DNA from: an uncultured Bryobacteraceae bacterium
GTDB taxonomy: Bacteria > Acidobacteriota > Terriglobia > Bryobacterales > Bryobacteraceae
Assembly (NCBI GenBank): GCA_937921835.1
Contig: CAKZVG010000296.1
Location: 1-5,899 of the forward strand
Length of the DNA: 5,899 bases
Reading direction: 5' to 3'
This document shows positions 1-5,640 of the stretch, in pieces. The notes under the pieces were generated by a model that had not been told where the DNA came from, made no database searches, and saw only the letters and a list, made by a program, of their open reading frames with translations. The translations under genes and the position numbers were made by a program. How positions within the stretch are numbered: the first letter of the stretch is position 1; every line of letters begins with the position of its first letter.

Positions 1-556
1 CCATCCAGGGGTTGTCCTGGTTCGGCGTGGTGTGGATATGCAACTGCCCCTTGCCGTCGAAGCCCAGCCACGCCCAGCCGCTGCCGAAGACGCCCAGGGC
101 GGCGCGGGTGAACTGATCCTTGAAGTTGTCGAAGCTCTTGAATTGCTTCTCGATGGCCTTGACGAGTTCACCCTTGGGCACACCGCCTCCGGACTTGGAC
201 ATCAACTGCCAGAAGAGCGCGTGGTTGGCGTGCCCGCCGCCGTTGTTGCGCACGATGGTGCGCACCGATTCGGGAAGCTTGTCGAGCCCCCGCATCATGT
301 CCTCCAGCGTCATCTTTGCGAGCGGCGGGTGCGTGGCGGCGGCGCCGTTCAGGTTGTTGACGTAAGCGGCGTGGTGCCGGCCGTGGTGGATCTCCATGGT
401 CTTGGCGTCGATGTGCGGCTCGAGAGCGTCGGCCGGATAAGGCAGCGGGGGCAGCGTGAACGGACCCTTCGCGGGGGCCTGCGCGCGCAAACTGCCCGAG
501 AGCGCTGCGCTCCCGGCAAGCGCGGCGGTGCGGAACAAATCTCGTCGTGTGGTCAA
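1..556 (-). CDS. sodA: Tat-exported Fe/Mn-family superoxide dismutase, Mn-type (C-terminus beyond window)
   Basis: Converts superoxide to peroxide and oxygen, here probably outside the cytoplasm. 185 codons are visible. Residues 3-8 (TRRDLF) form a twin-arginine motif, followed by an Ala/Gly/Leu-rich stretch and an AQA site at 25-27, so this looks like a Tat signal peptide. The mature part begins with the usual LPPLPYPADALEPHI. Compared with E. coli SodA, metal ligands are H57 (MEIHHGRHHAAYV) and H112 (NNGGGHANHALFW). The second-shell H61 and Y65 are present. The GGGH motif (residues 106-109) and Q180 (NQDNPWM) match the Mn-type pattern rather than the Fe-type. The last two ligands (DVWEHAYY region) would lie beyond position 1. 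The start is TTG: an in-frame stop at 575-577 excludes anything upstream, and GAGGAG sits 8 nt before it. It follows the aldo/keto reductase after 67 bp and may share its transcript. Family identity is certain; metal preference and export are inferred. Confidence 0.95.
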   Translation of the reverse strand, partial: MTTRRDLFRTAALAGSAALSGSLRAQAPAKGPFTLPPLPYPADALEPHIDAKTMEIHHGRHHAAYVNNLNGAAATHPPLAKMTLEDMMRGLDKLPESVRTIVRNNGGGHANHALFWQLMSKSGGGVPKGELVKAIEKQFKSFDNFKDQFTRAALGVFGSGWAWLGFDGKGQLHIHTTPNQDNPWM

Positions 557-564
557 GTCTGTAG

Positions 565-570
565 CTCCTC
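565..570 (-). promoter_or_regulatory. Shine-Dalgarno that fixes the TTG start of the SOD gene
   Basis: GAGGAG on the minus strand lies 8 nt upstream of the TTG at 556-554. No ATG or GTG is available between it and the in-frame stop at 575-577, so this site decides the start. Confidence 0.7.
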
Positions 571-623
571 GGGTTTAAGAGTGCGGAAAGATGGCGCGTA
601 CCGCTCTCGAAAGCTACAGATGA

Positions 624-1496
624 TTACGCCCTCGTGCTGGCTGCGGGAATCTTGCGCAGCAGGTCTTCCATTTCGCCGCGATTTTCGCTCCCGATCGTGA
701 AGCAGTCCACGCAGTCCAGTCCCAGGGCGTATTGCAGGCACTCGTCGGCGCGGTTCCTGAGCCGGCCGGCGCCGAAGATTTTCATTCCGATTACGCCCTT
801 GCCGGCGGCTTTCATCTCCCGCAGCACCGGGAGCACCACCTCGGGCCGGCCGTCCATAGCCACGCCGGCGGGATTGATGCGCGCCAGGTCCACCTGCACC
901 CAGGGCGTGCGCGCGGCGGTCTTCAGCGCCTCCAGGGTGTGGCAGGAGACGCCGTGCGTCTTCACCAGGCCCTTCTCGCGCGCTTCCGAGAGCACCGCCA
1001 TGGCGCCCTTCTTGCGCTCCGGCCAACTGGCGTCCATCATGCAGTGCAGCAGGACGATGTCCAGGTAATCGGTCCCTAACTCGCGCCGGAAGCGGTCCAG
1101 ATCGTCGCGCATCTCGCGTTCCGTGGAGGCGTGGGTCTTGGTGAGGATCACCACCTTATCGCGCGGCACCGCCTTGAGCGCCTCCTTCAGGTGCGGGTGC
1201 GTGCCGTATTGATCGGCCGAATCCCAGAAGGTGACGCCCTGATCGAAGCCCGCGCGTAACAGGTCGGCGAATCCCTTGAGCCCCAGTTTGCGGGTCTGGT
1301 TCGAGCTGCCGCCCACGCCGTTGGTGCCCGTGCCCATGGCCAGACGCGTCACTTCGAGGCCCGTGGGACCAAGCTTCACGCGGTCTGTAGCCTGCTTCCT
1401 GGCGCCCGCGAAAAGGTGGTATGGAAAGGCGTTGAGCGAGACGGCGCCCGCGGCAAAAGCGGTCCGTCCAAGAAACTCCCGGCGGTGGATCATCAT
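624..1496 (-). CDS. Aldo/keto reductase with Tat signal peptide
   Basis: NAD(P)H-dependent carbonyl/aldehyde reductase of the AKR superfamily; the substrate cannot be told. The protein has 290 aa. Residues 4-10 (HRREFLG) are a canonical twin-arginine motif followed by a hydrophobic stretch, with a likely cleavage near AGA (30-32). The barrel starts with KLGPTGLEVTRLAMGTG (41-57). All four catalytic residues are visible: D92 and Y97 in FWDSADQYG, K120 in VILTKTH, and H151 in VLLHCMMD. The C-terminal part (VIGMKIFGAGRL, then FTIGSENRGEMEDLL) fits the usual cofactor-side loops. The open frame extends upstream to 1646, but that would run into the preceding gene. The ATG at 1496 has GGAG 8 nt upstream and places the Tat motif at the N-terminus; a second ATG follows directly. 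TAA stop. It lies 101 bp after the parvulin gene. A Tat-exported AKR would need periplasmic reductant or a pre-bound cofactor, so its physiological reaction is open. Confidence 0.93.
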   Translation of the reverse strand: MMIHRREFLGRTAFAAGAVSLNAFPYHLFAGARKQATDRVKLGPTGLEVTRLAMGTGTNGVGGSSNQTRKLGLKGFADLLRAGFDQGVTFWDSADQYGTHPHLKEALKAVPRDKVVILTKTHASTEREMRDDLDRFRRELGTDYLDIVLLHCMMDASWPERKKGAMAVLSEAREKGLVKTHGVSCHTLEALKTAARTPWVQVDLARINPAGVAMDGRPEVVLPVLREMKAAGKGVIGMKIFGAGRLRNRADECLQYALGLDCVDCFTIGSENRGEMEDLLRKIPAASTRA

Positions 1497-1597
1497 ATTT
1501 GAGACTCCAGAACAGGAAACTTGATCCCAAAATAGCACAGCGCCACCGGCCGCGGAGACGCCGGCAATCGGGGTCTGGTTATCCGGAATTGGCGTTC

Positions 1598-2458
1598 TTA
1601 TTTCGCGACGGTTACCTGAACTCCCCGGCGCGTTTTCTCCATCCACTCACGCCAGCGGCGCTCTTTCAATTCGTTGAAAATCTCGGACCGTACTTCCGAA
1701 AACGGCTTCACGCCCGCGTCCTCGATCCGGAAGATGTAAAATCCGTTGGAGAGCCGGACCGGGCCCGCGATCTCTCCCTTGGAGGCTTTGAACAGGGCCT
1801 GCTTCACCTCGTCGGGGTACTTGTCGGAAGCCTGGATGACGCCGAAGTCGCCGTCCTTGGAAGCCGAATCGGCGTGTTCGGAGTGCTGTTTGACGAGCGC
1901 CACGAAATCCTGGCCGGCGCGCGCGGCGGCCGCCACTTTGTCCGCTTTAGCCTTGGCTTGCGCCTCGCTGAGCACCGGCCGGGCGCCCTTGGGCTGCCTG
2001 GCGGGCGGGTCCTCGCTGAACGGGATGTAGATGACCTTGGTCTTGGCCCAGGCGAAGGAGTTCTTGTTCGCTTCATAAAACGCGGTCTCATCGGCGATCG
2101 TCACAGGGTTCTCCTGGTAAGCCAGGTCGAGCCGGGCTTCGGCCAGGATCGACTGGCGCATGAGCCGGATGCGATCCTGGTAGGGGGACTTCTCGTGAAG
2201 CTGGGCCGCCTCGGCCTCGGCGGCCAGCTTGCGCATGAAACCGTAGTAGCGCAGCAACTCCTCCGTATTGTTTTGGAGCGTGGACTGCAACTCACGGGGC
2301 GAGCCGGCCAGCACCAACTGCAACTCGCTCATTGTAACCGGAACTCCGTCGACGGTGCCGGCCAGCACCTCGCCGGATTGCGGGGAAGAGGCTGCGGGCG
2401 GCTGCGCGCCTAGGGCCGCGGCGGCGCAGCCAAGCAGGAGGAAACGGATCGCTGTCAT
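1598..2458 (-). CDS. Exported parvulin-type (PpiC/SurA/PrsA-like) peptidyl-prolyl isomerase family protein
   Basis: Probable envelope folding factor of 286 aa. Residues 1-18 (MTAIRFLLLGC..ALGA) form a signal peptide. LLGC at 8-11 could be a lipobox, though Leu at -2 is unusual; cleavage after ALGA is the alternative. Residues 30-135 are a mostly helical SurA_N-like chaperone segment (VDGVPVTMSEL, then ELLRYYGFMRKLAAEAE). Residues 139-248 match the PPIC rotamase fold: KVIYIPF, GQDFVALVKQHSEHADS, GDFGVIQ, and ALFKASKGEIAGPVRLSNGFYIFRIED. The two histidines typical of parvulins (ARHIL and GYHII) align with Y144 and Y241, so isomerase activity is doubtful. I chose the ATG at 2458 because GAAGAG stands 5 nt before it; a GTG at 2464 would add two residues but is poorly placed relative to that site. 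TAA stop. The TPR gene ends 59 bp upstream. Fold assignment is firm; catalytic status is inferred. Confidence 0.9.
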   Translation of the reverse strand: MTAIRFLLLGCAAAALGAQPPAASSPQSGEVLAGTVDGVPVTMSELQLVLAGSPRELQSTLQNNTEELLRYYGFMRKLAAEAEAAQLHEKSPYQDRIRLMRQSILAEARLDLAYQENPVTIADETAFYEANKNSFAWAKTKVIYIPFSEDPPARQPKGARPVLSEAQAKAKADKVAAAARAGQDFVALVKQHSEHADSASKDGDFGVIQASDKYPDEVKQALFKASKGEIAGPVRLSNGFYIFRIEDAGVKPFSEVRSEIFNELKERRWREWMEKTRRGVQVTVAK

Positions 2459-2517
2459 GTTCACTCTTCATTTCAGCAGAGACCGCGCCCCGTTTCCAGT
2501 GAGGCCGTCGCGGAACC

Positions 2518-3465
2518 CTACTTCGGGGACCCGGACCGTTGCAGCGCGGACAGCCACGCCGCCACACGCGCGTGGTCGGGCGGGCTGGTTTTTAAGTATT
2601 GGCGCAGTTCCTCGGCGGCCGCATCGCGGTCGCCGAGCGCCGCGAGCAGGTTGGCCGCCGCCAGCCGGGCCTGAGGCAATCCGGCGGCGGCGCGGCGGAA
2701 ATGGCCGATCGCCTCGACCGGCTGCCTGCCCTGATCCCGCAGCGCCAGAGCGAGCACGTAGTGCAGCTTGGGCGCGCCGGGTCCAAGCTCGAGCGCGCGG
2801 CGGGCCGCGGCTTCGGCTTCCGCCGGCCGCCCCGCCGCCACCAGCACGGCGGCCAGGTTCCCCTGCACGATGGCGTCACGCGGGTCCAGCGCCAGCGCCA
2901 TACGAAGGCTCCTTTCGGCGCCCGGAAGATCGCCGAGCCGCAGCCGGCACGATCCCAGGTTGTTGTGCGCCTCCAGATACGCCGGATCCATCGAAACCGC
3001 CTTTTCGAAATGCTCCGCGGCGCGCCCGTACTCTCCCCGTTCGAGGGCGCGCGAGCCCTTGACGTATTCGGCCGCGGCCTTGCGCGGCGGCCGGTGCCGC
3101 AGCCGCGCCAGCGAAACCACGCCCGACACCGGGCGCTCCCGCCGCACCTCCCGGAGCCGGATCTGGAGCGGCGCGGCGGCCGGGCCGCTGATGGTCACGA
3201 AGTCCTGCGCCAGCGGTTCACCGTGCGCATCGGTGATGCGCAGTTCATAGCGCCCCGGTTCCACCGCGCGGAACTCGAACTCCCCGCGATGCACGGTCAC
3301 GCGCTGGCGAACTGCTCCCTGCTCGGCCAGTTCGGCGTACAGTTGGGCTTCGTTATGCGCGCCGCCCAATCCCAGGATTTCGCCTGTCACCAGGGGCACG
3401 CTGGCGGCCCACAGACCGGCGGCCAGGATGAGGACGCCGGGGGATACACGAAGAAACAACTTCAA
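2518..3465 (-). CDS. Exported beta-sandwich plus tetratricopeptide-repeat protein
   Basis: Protein of 315 aa with no assignable enzyme activity; TPR units mediate protein-protein contacts. Residues 1-22 are a Sec-type signal peptide (basic start, then VLILAAGLWAAS). Residues 23-108 look like a carboxypeptidase-regulatory/Cna-B-like beta-sandwich, with the tell-tale GEFEFRAVEPGRYELRITD pattern. Residues 131-297 contain about five TPRs: 131-163 (GSRALERGEYGRAAEHFEKA), 164-197 (HNNLGSCRLRLGDLPGAERS), 198-231 (NLAAVLVAAGRPAEAEAAAR), 232-265, and a shorter 266-297 (NLLAALGDRDAAAEELRQYL). The start is TTG at 3465, supported by a strong AGGAGGAG 6 nt upstream, and it gives a clean signal peptide. 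TAG stop. It is followed closely by the parvulin gene, so joint work in the envelope is plausible but not shown. The exported location is inferred from the leader. Confidence 0.88.
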   Translation of the reverse strand: MKLFLRVSPGVLILAAGLWAASVPLVTGEILGLGGAHNEAQLYAELAEQGAVRQRVTVHRGEFEFRAVEPGRYELRITDAHGEPLAQDFVTISGPAAAPLQIRLREVRRERPVSGVVSLARLRHRPPRKAAAEYVKGSRALERGEYGRAAEHFEKAVSMDPAYLEAHNNLGSCRLRLGDLPGAERSLRMALALDPRDAIVQGNLAAVLVAAGRPAEAEAAARRALELGPGAPKLHYVLALALRDQGRQPVEAIGHFRRAAAGLPQARLAAANLLAALGDRDAAAEELRQYLKTSPPDHARVAAWLSALQRSGSPK

Positions 3466-3471
3466 AACACA

Positions 3472-3479
3472 CTCCTCCT
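3472..3479 (-). promoter_or_regulatory. Strong Shine-Dalgarno that fixes the TTG start of the TPR gene
   Basis: AGGAGGAG on the minus strand, 6 nt before the TTG at 3465-3463. It is the strongest ribosome binding site in the window and compensates for the weak start codon. Confidence 0.75.
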
Positions 3480-3554
3480 GAGGAAAGTTTTGTTTGATTC
3501 TCGCCGGAGAGAAGCTAAATCAGCGTGGATGGGAAGTACTGCGGAGTCACTTTA

Positions 3555-3560
3555 ATCATA
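3555..3560 (-). promoter_or_regulatory. Possible -10 element (TATGAT) upstream of the TPR gene
   Basis: TATGAT on the minus strand lies about 90 nt before the TTG start, in the only AT-richer patch of this 146-bp gap. No convincing -35 hexamer is visible at 16-18 nt spacing, so this is a weak candidate for a sigma-70 type promoter. Confidence 0.2.
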
Positions 3561-3588
3561 GCGTATCGAAATGAAACGCGTGTGACTG

Positions 3589-3604
3589 GGGCATGAAAAT
3601 GCCC
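3589..3604 (-). terminator. Hairpin just downstream of yjbQ, possible terminator or 3' end structure
   Basis: A perfect 6-bp inverted repeat, GGGCAT and ATGCCC, separated by four bases (GAAA on plus, TTTC on minus). It begins 8 nt after the yjbQ stop in the direction of transcription. No T-run follows immediately (CAGTCACACG), so it is not a classical intrinsic terminator. It may instead stabilise or end the yjbQ transcript. Confidence 0.35.
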
Positions 3605-3611
3605 ACCGCTA

Positions 3612-4031
3612 CTACTCGCCCAGTAAGTGTAATATCACCCGTCGGCGATGATTTCCGGCGCGGTGCTCGAACAGGTAGATCCCCTGCCAGGTTCCGAGCG
3701 CCATGCGCCCGTCGATCACCGGGACGCTCAGTTGCGTCTGCGTGAGCGCCGCGCGGATATGGGCGGGCATGTCGTCGGGTCCTTCGATCACGTGCCGGTA
3801 GAGGCGGCTGTCTTCCGGCGCCAGACGGCTGAAGAAGGTGCCGAGGTCGTGGACCACGTCCGGATCGGCGTTCTCCTGAATCAACAGAGACGCCGAGGTG
3901 TGCGGAACGAACAGGGTGAGCAGGCCGTTGGCCGCTCCCAGTTCGCGCAGCCACGCCGCCACCTGACCGGTAAACTCGTAGAGACCTTTGCCGCGGGTTT
4001 GCAGGTGAAGAACATAGCTGGCTTGCTTCAT
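3612..4031 (-). CDS. yjbQ: YjbQ / UPF0047 family protein (secondary thiamine-phosphate synthase)
   Basis: Small cytoplasmic protein of 139 aa, the usual length of the family. The E. coli member was reported to have a secondary thiamine-phosphate synthase activity; its main role is unclear. Nearly every conserved block is present: FVPHTSASLLIQENADPDV (41-59, with H44, E53, N54 and D56), YRHVIEGPDDMPAHIRAAL (78-96, with H80, D86, D87 and H91), and the C-terminal signature LGTWQGIYLFEHR (112-124). No signal peptide is seen. The ATG at 4031 is the only reasonable start; there is no in-frame ATG, GTG or TTG shortly upstream. The ribosome site is weak (GGAAG about 13 nt away). TAG stop. It lies 121 bp after the sigma cassette and 146 bp before the TPR gene, with no thiamine genes around it, so it is probably a separate unit. 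Confidence 0.95.
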   Translation of the reverse strand: MKQASYVLHLQTRGKGLYEFTGQVAAWLRELGAANGLLTLFVPHTSASLLIQENADPDVVHDLGTFFSRLAPEDSRLYRHVIEGPDDMPAHIRAALTQTQLSVPVIDGRMALGTWQGIYLFEHRAGNHRRRVILHLLGE

Positions 4032-4094
4032 GCGGGGCGTGACTTCCAGGATAACCCAAGATCCTCCCGGACGCGCGGGGCGGGAATACCCCTG

Positions 4095-4126
4095 CGCGCC
4101 GAGAGCGCCGATGCCCGGGCGGCGCG
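4095..4126 (-). terminator. GC-rich inverted repeat between the sigma cassette and yjbQ
   Basis: CGCGCCG (4095-4101) and CGGCGCG (4120-4126) form a perfect 7-bp stem. An alternative inner stem uses GCGCCG (4105-4110) with CGGCGC (4120-4125). It lies about 26 nt beyond the stop of the Spy-like gene. No T-tract follows, and such repeats are easily found by chance in DNA this GC-rich, so a terminator role for the cassette is tentative. Confidence 0.25.
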
Positions 4127-4152
4127 ACCATGTCCGTGGGGGCGGTGGGAGT

Positions 4153-4548
4153 TCAGCAGCCAGGCGGCTTGCTCTTGGACCGCTCCTCGCGTTCGGCGCG
4201 CATCTTTTCGTACTCGGTGCGCTGCGCGGGGTCCAGAATCGCCCGGATGCGCTCGACTTGCTCGTCCTGGATGGACTTCATCTCCGGTTTGTAGCGCTCG
4301 CGGACTTCGCGCCAGCGCTCGCGCGTCGCGTCCAGGATGGCGTTCAACTCCTCAACCTGCTGCTCGTTCAGCTTGAGCCGGTTCCGCATTTCGGTCACGT
4401 ACCGGACGCGGTAGTCTTCGGAACTGCGCGCGCGCGCCGCGTTCACCGAAGAGGCCGAGTAAAGCCGGTAGCCGAAGCCGCCCACTAGGACCCCGCTCAG
4501 GAAAACCAGCGCCACGTAAACCGCCGCCGTCGCCTTAGAAGGCCTCAT
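4153..4548 (-). CDS. Membrane-anchored Spy/CpxP/CnrX-like periplasmic helical protein
   Basis: Protein of 131 aa. Residues 8-30 form an N-terminal membrane anchor (AAVYVALVFLSGVLVGGFGY). Residues 44-124 are a charged helical domain with the two LTxxQ-type motifs of the Spy/CpxP/Metal_resist superfamily: LKLNEQQVEELNAIL (58-72) and AILDPAQRTEYEKM (103-116). Relatives are periplasmic chaperones (Spy), stress modulators (CpxP) or metal sensors (CnrX, ZraP). There is not a single histidine, and the only cysteine is the last residue, C131; the few Mets are M54, M90 and M116. The usual metal-binding set of CnrX is therefore absent, and a sensor of misfolded protein or another signal is as likely. 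ATG at 4548 lies inside the 3' end of the upstream gene (14-nt overlap), with GGGAGG 5 nt before it. TGA stop. As third gene of the cassette it may feed an envelope signal to the membrane protein upstream. Confidence 0.85.
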   Translation of the reverse strand: MRPSKATAAVYVALVFLSGVLVGGFGYRLYSASSVNAARARSSEDYRVRYVTEMRNRLKLNEQQVEELNAILDATRERWREVRERYKPEMKSIQDEQVERIRAILDPAQRTEYEKMRAEREERSKSKPPGC

Positions 4549-4888
4549 AATCGCCTCCCGCCGGGTGCGCGATCTCCAGCAGAGCCGGGTGCTGGGGAAC
4601 CGACTCCTCGGACAGCACGTCGAGATAGGTCGCCGAGTACACGGGAGAGGACTGGAACCACGGTGACGCGACGTAGCTTGCCATTAACAGCGTCAGGGCC
4701 ACCGCCGCGGTGACCAGCCCCTGAGCCAGGCGGCGGAACGCCAGGGTAAACCGGCGCCGCTCCTCGATCTTGACCCAGATTCCGGTAGTGAAGCCCGGGG
4801 ACAGCCCGGGCGGGGGGCAGGCGTCCCGGTAGGCGGCCAGCAACCGGTCCAGCCGCGCATCCAAATCGCCCTGCGATTCGAAGCTCAT
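4535..4888 (-). CDS. Putative anti-sigma factor, single-pass membrane protein
   Basis: Protein of 117 aa: a cytoplasmic N-terminal part (1-54, with LDARLDRLLAAYRDA and IWVKIEERRRFTLAFRRLA), one membrane helix (about 57-74, LVTAAVALTLLMASYVAS), and a short outer tail (75-117). The layout and its place right after an ECF sigma gene suggest it holds the sigma factor at the membrane. The HxxxCxxC zinc motif of classical anti-sigma factors is missing; only one Cys (C24) is seen, so it would be a non-zinc type. The start is set by a 4-nt ATGA overlap with the sigma stop, with AAGG 4 nt upstream of the ATG. TAA stop. The function is inferred from topology and context, because no diagnostic motif is present. 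It could instead be an uncharacterised membrane partner of the Spy-like protein. Confidence 0.75.
   Translation of the reverse strand: MSFESQGDLDARLDRLLAAYRDACPPPGLSPGFTTGIWVKIEERRRFTLAFRRLAQGLVTAAVALTLLMASYVASPWFQSSPVYSATYLDVLSEESVPQHPALLEIAHPAGGDYEAF
4554..4559 (-). promoter_or_regulatory. Ribosome binding site inside the anti-sigma gene
   Basis: GGGAGG on the minus strand, 5 nt before the ATG at 4548, lies within the last codons of the upstream anti-sigma-like gene. It supports the overlapping start and suggests coupled translation. Confidence 0.6.
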
Positions 4889-5487
4889 ATCGCCTTCGCG
4901 CTCCCTGCTTTCGCCGCCTCCTGCCCCGCGCCGGAGCGGGCGAAAGCCTTCAGAACTCTCTGCCGGGCCCGGAACAGCCTCACTTTCAGGGCGTTCTCCT
5001 TCACCCGGTAAATCTTTTCAAGCTCCTTCAAGGACAAACCTTCCACTTCCTTCAAGGTCAGCAGAACGCGGTCCTCTTCCGACACCGCACTAAGCAGCGA
5101 ATTCACCAACTCGCGCACCTGACTCCGGCGGCGGGATTCGTCTTCCTCGCGCGTACTGGCATCGGCGTCGGCGAGCAGCACCTGCTGCTCGGAAAAATCC
5201 GCCATGCGGTGCTCCCGCCGGCGGCGCTGCCGCCGCAGGTAGTCGTACGCCGCGTTGACCGTCAGCCGGTACAACCACGGTTCGAACACCTCCGGGGTCC
5301 GCAACTGGTCCAGCGAAAAGTACAGCCGGACAAAGACTTCCTGGCCGACGTCCTCCACGTCTTCCGGCCGGCCGATGAGCCGCGCGATGGTGCCCAGGAT
5401 GCGCTTCCGGTAAGCCTGGACAATCTCGTTGAAAGCGACATCATCACCGCGCTGTGCCCGTTCGATTCGATCATGTTCGACCAGCAT
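4885..5487 (-). CDS. ECF (group IV) RNA polymerase sigma factor, RpoE/SigW-like
   Basis: Directs RNA polymerase to a specific promoter set. The protein has 200 aa. Region 2 spans about 5-90: AFNEIVQAYRKRILGTIARL, then the core-binding RPEDVEDVGQEVFVRLYFSL (40-59), and FEPWLYRLTVNAAYDYLRRQ (68-87), which covers -10 recognition. A charged linker (about 91-122) leads to region 4 (123-182), with the helix-turn-helix LSLKELEKIYRVKENALKVR followed by LFRARQRVLKAF. No extra C-terminal sensory domain is present; an Ala-rich tail ends the protein. The ATG at 5487 has only a weak AAGAG nearby, but an in-frame stop at 5521-5523 with no other start codon in between fixes it. It overlaps the putative anti-sigma gene by 4 nt. 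ECF genes often control their own promoter; the 210-bp upstream gap is the place to look, though I see no clear GGAAC-type -35. Confidence 0.95.
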   Translation of the reverse strand: MLVEHDRIERAQRGDDVAFNEIVQAYRKRILGTIARLIGRPEDVEDVGQEVFVRLYFSLDQLRTPEVFEPWLYRLTVNAAYDYLRRQRRRREHRMADFSEQQVLLADADASTREEDESRRRSQVRELVNSLLSAVSEEDRVLLTLKEVEGLSLKELEKIYRVKENALKVRLFRARQRVLKAFARSGAGQEAAKAGSAKAI

Positions 5488-5640
5488 GCGCTCTTGACCG
5501 GCGCCCGGCCAGGATTCACTTCAACCCTGGTAGGAAGGCGTTAAGGCCCACAATCAGGTTACCAAAGCGGACGTCAGGGTGTCGGATTGCCCGCCGCTCC
5601 GCTCTGGCGCGCCCGGCCGGCGGGTCACCACTCACCGCGG

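Noticed and set aside
32..700. A 222-codon open frame on the plus strand opposite the SOD gene
   Set aside because: It overlaps conserved SOD coding sequence antisense and has no family features.
1510..1565. TATTTT box and a CCGGC/GCCGG stem in the parvulin-AKR gap, considered as promoter or terminator
   Set aside because: No matching -35 element at proper spacing, and the 5-bp stem is expected by chance in this GC content.
1497..1646. N-terminal extension of the aldo/keto reductase to an ATG at 1646
   Set aside because: It would overlap the parvulin gene by 49 nt and bury the Tat motif in the middle; the ATG at 1496 has its own ribosome site.
1499..2413. A 304-codon open frame on the plus strand opposite the parvulin gene
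   Set aside because: It is antisense to a gene with a clear family match, has low-complexity Arg/Gly/Leu composition and no recognisable domain; such frames are common opposite GC-rich genes.
2599..3555. A 318-codon open frame on the plus strand opposite the TPR gene
   Set aside because: Mirror of GC-rich codon use; the minus-strand protein has a signal peptide, TPR repeats and a strong ribosome site, and the plus-strand one has none.
3466..3611. Thiamine riboswitch near yjbQ
   Set aside because: None of the conserved TPP-riboswitch core segments (CUGAGA type) are seen around the gene in the transcribed direction.
5488..5580. Autoregulatory ECF promoter upstream of the sigma gene (GGTAAC ... 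TTAACG)
   Set aside because: Spacing between the boxes is about 13 nt instead of about 16, and neither matches a known ECF consensus well.
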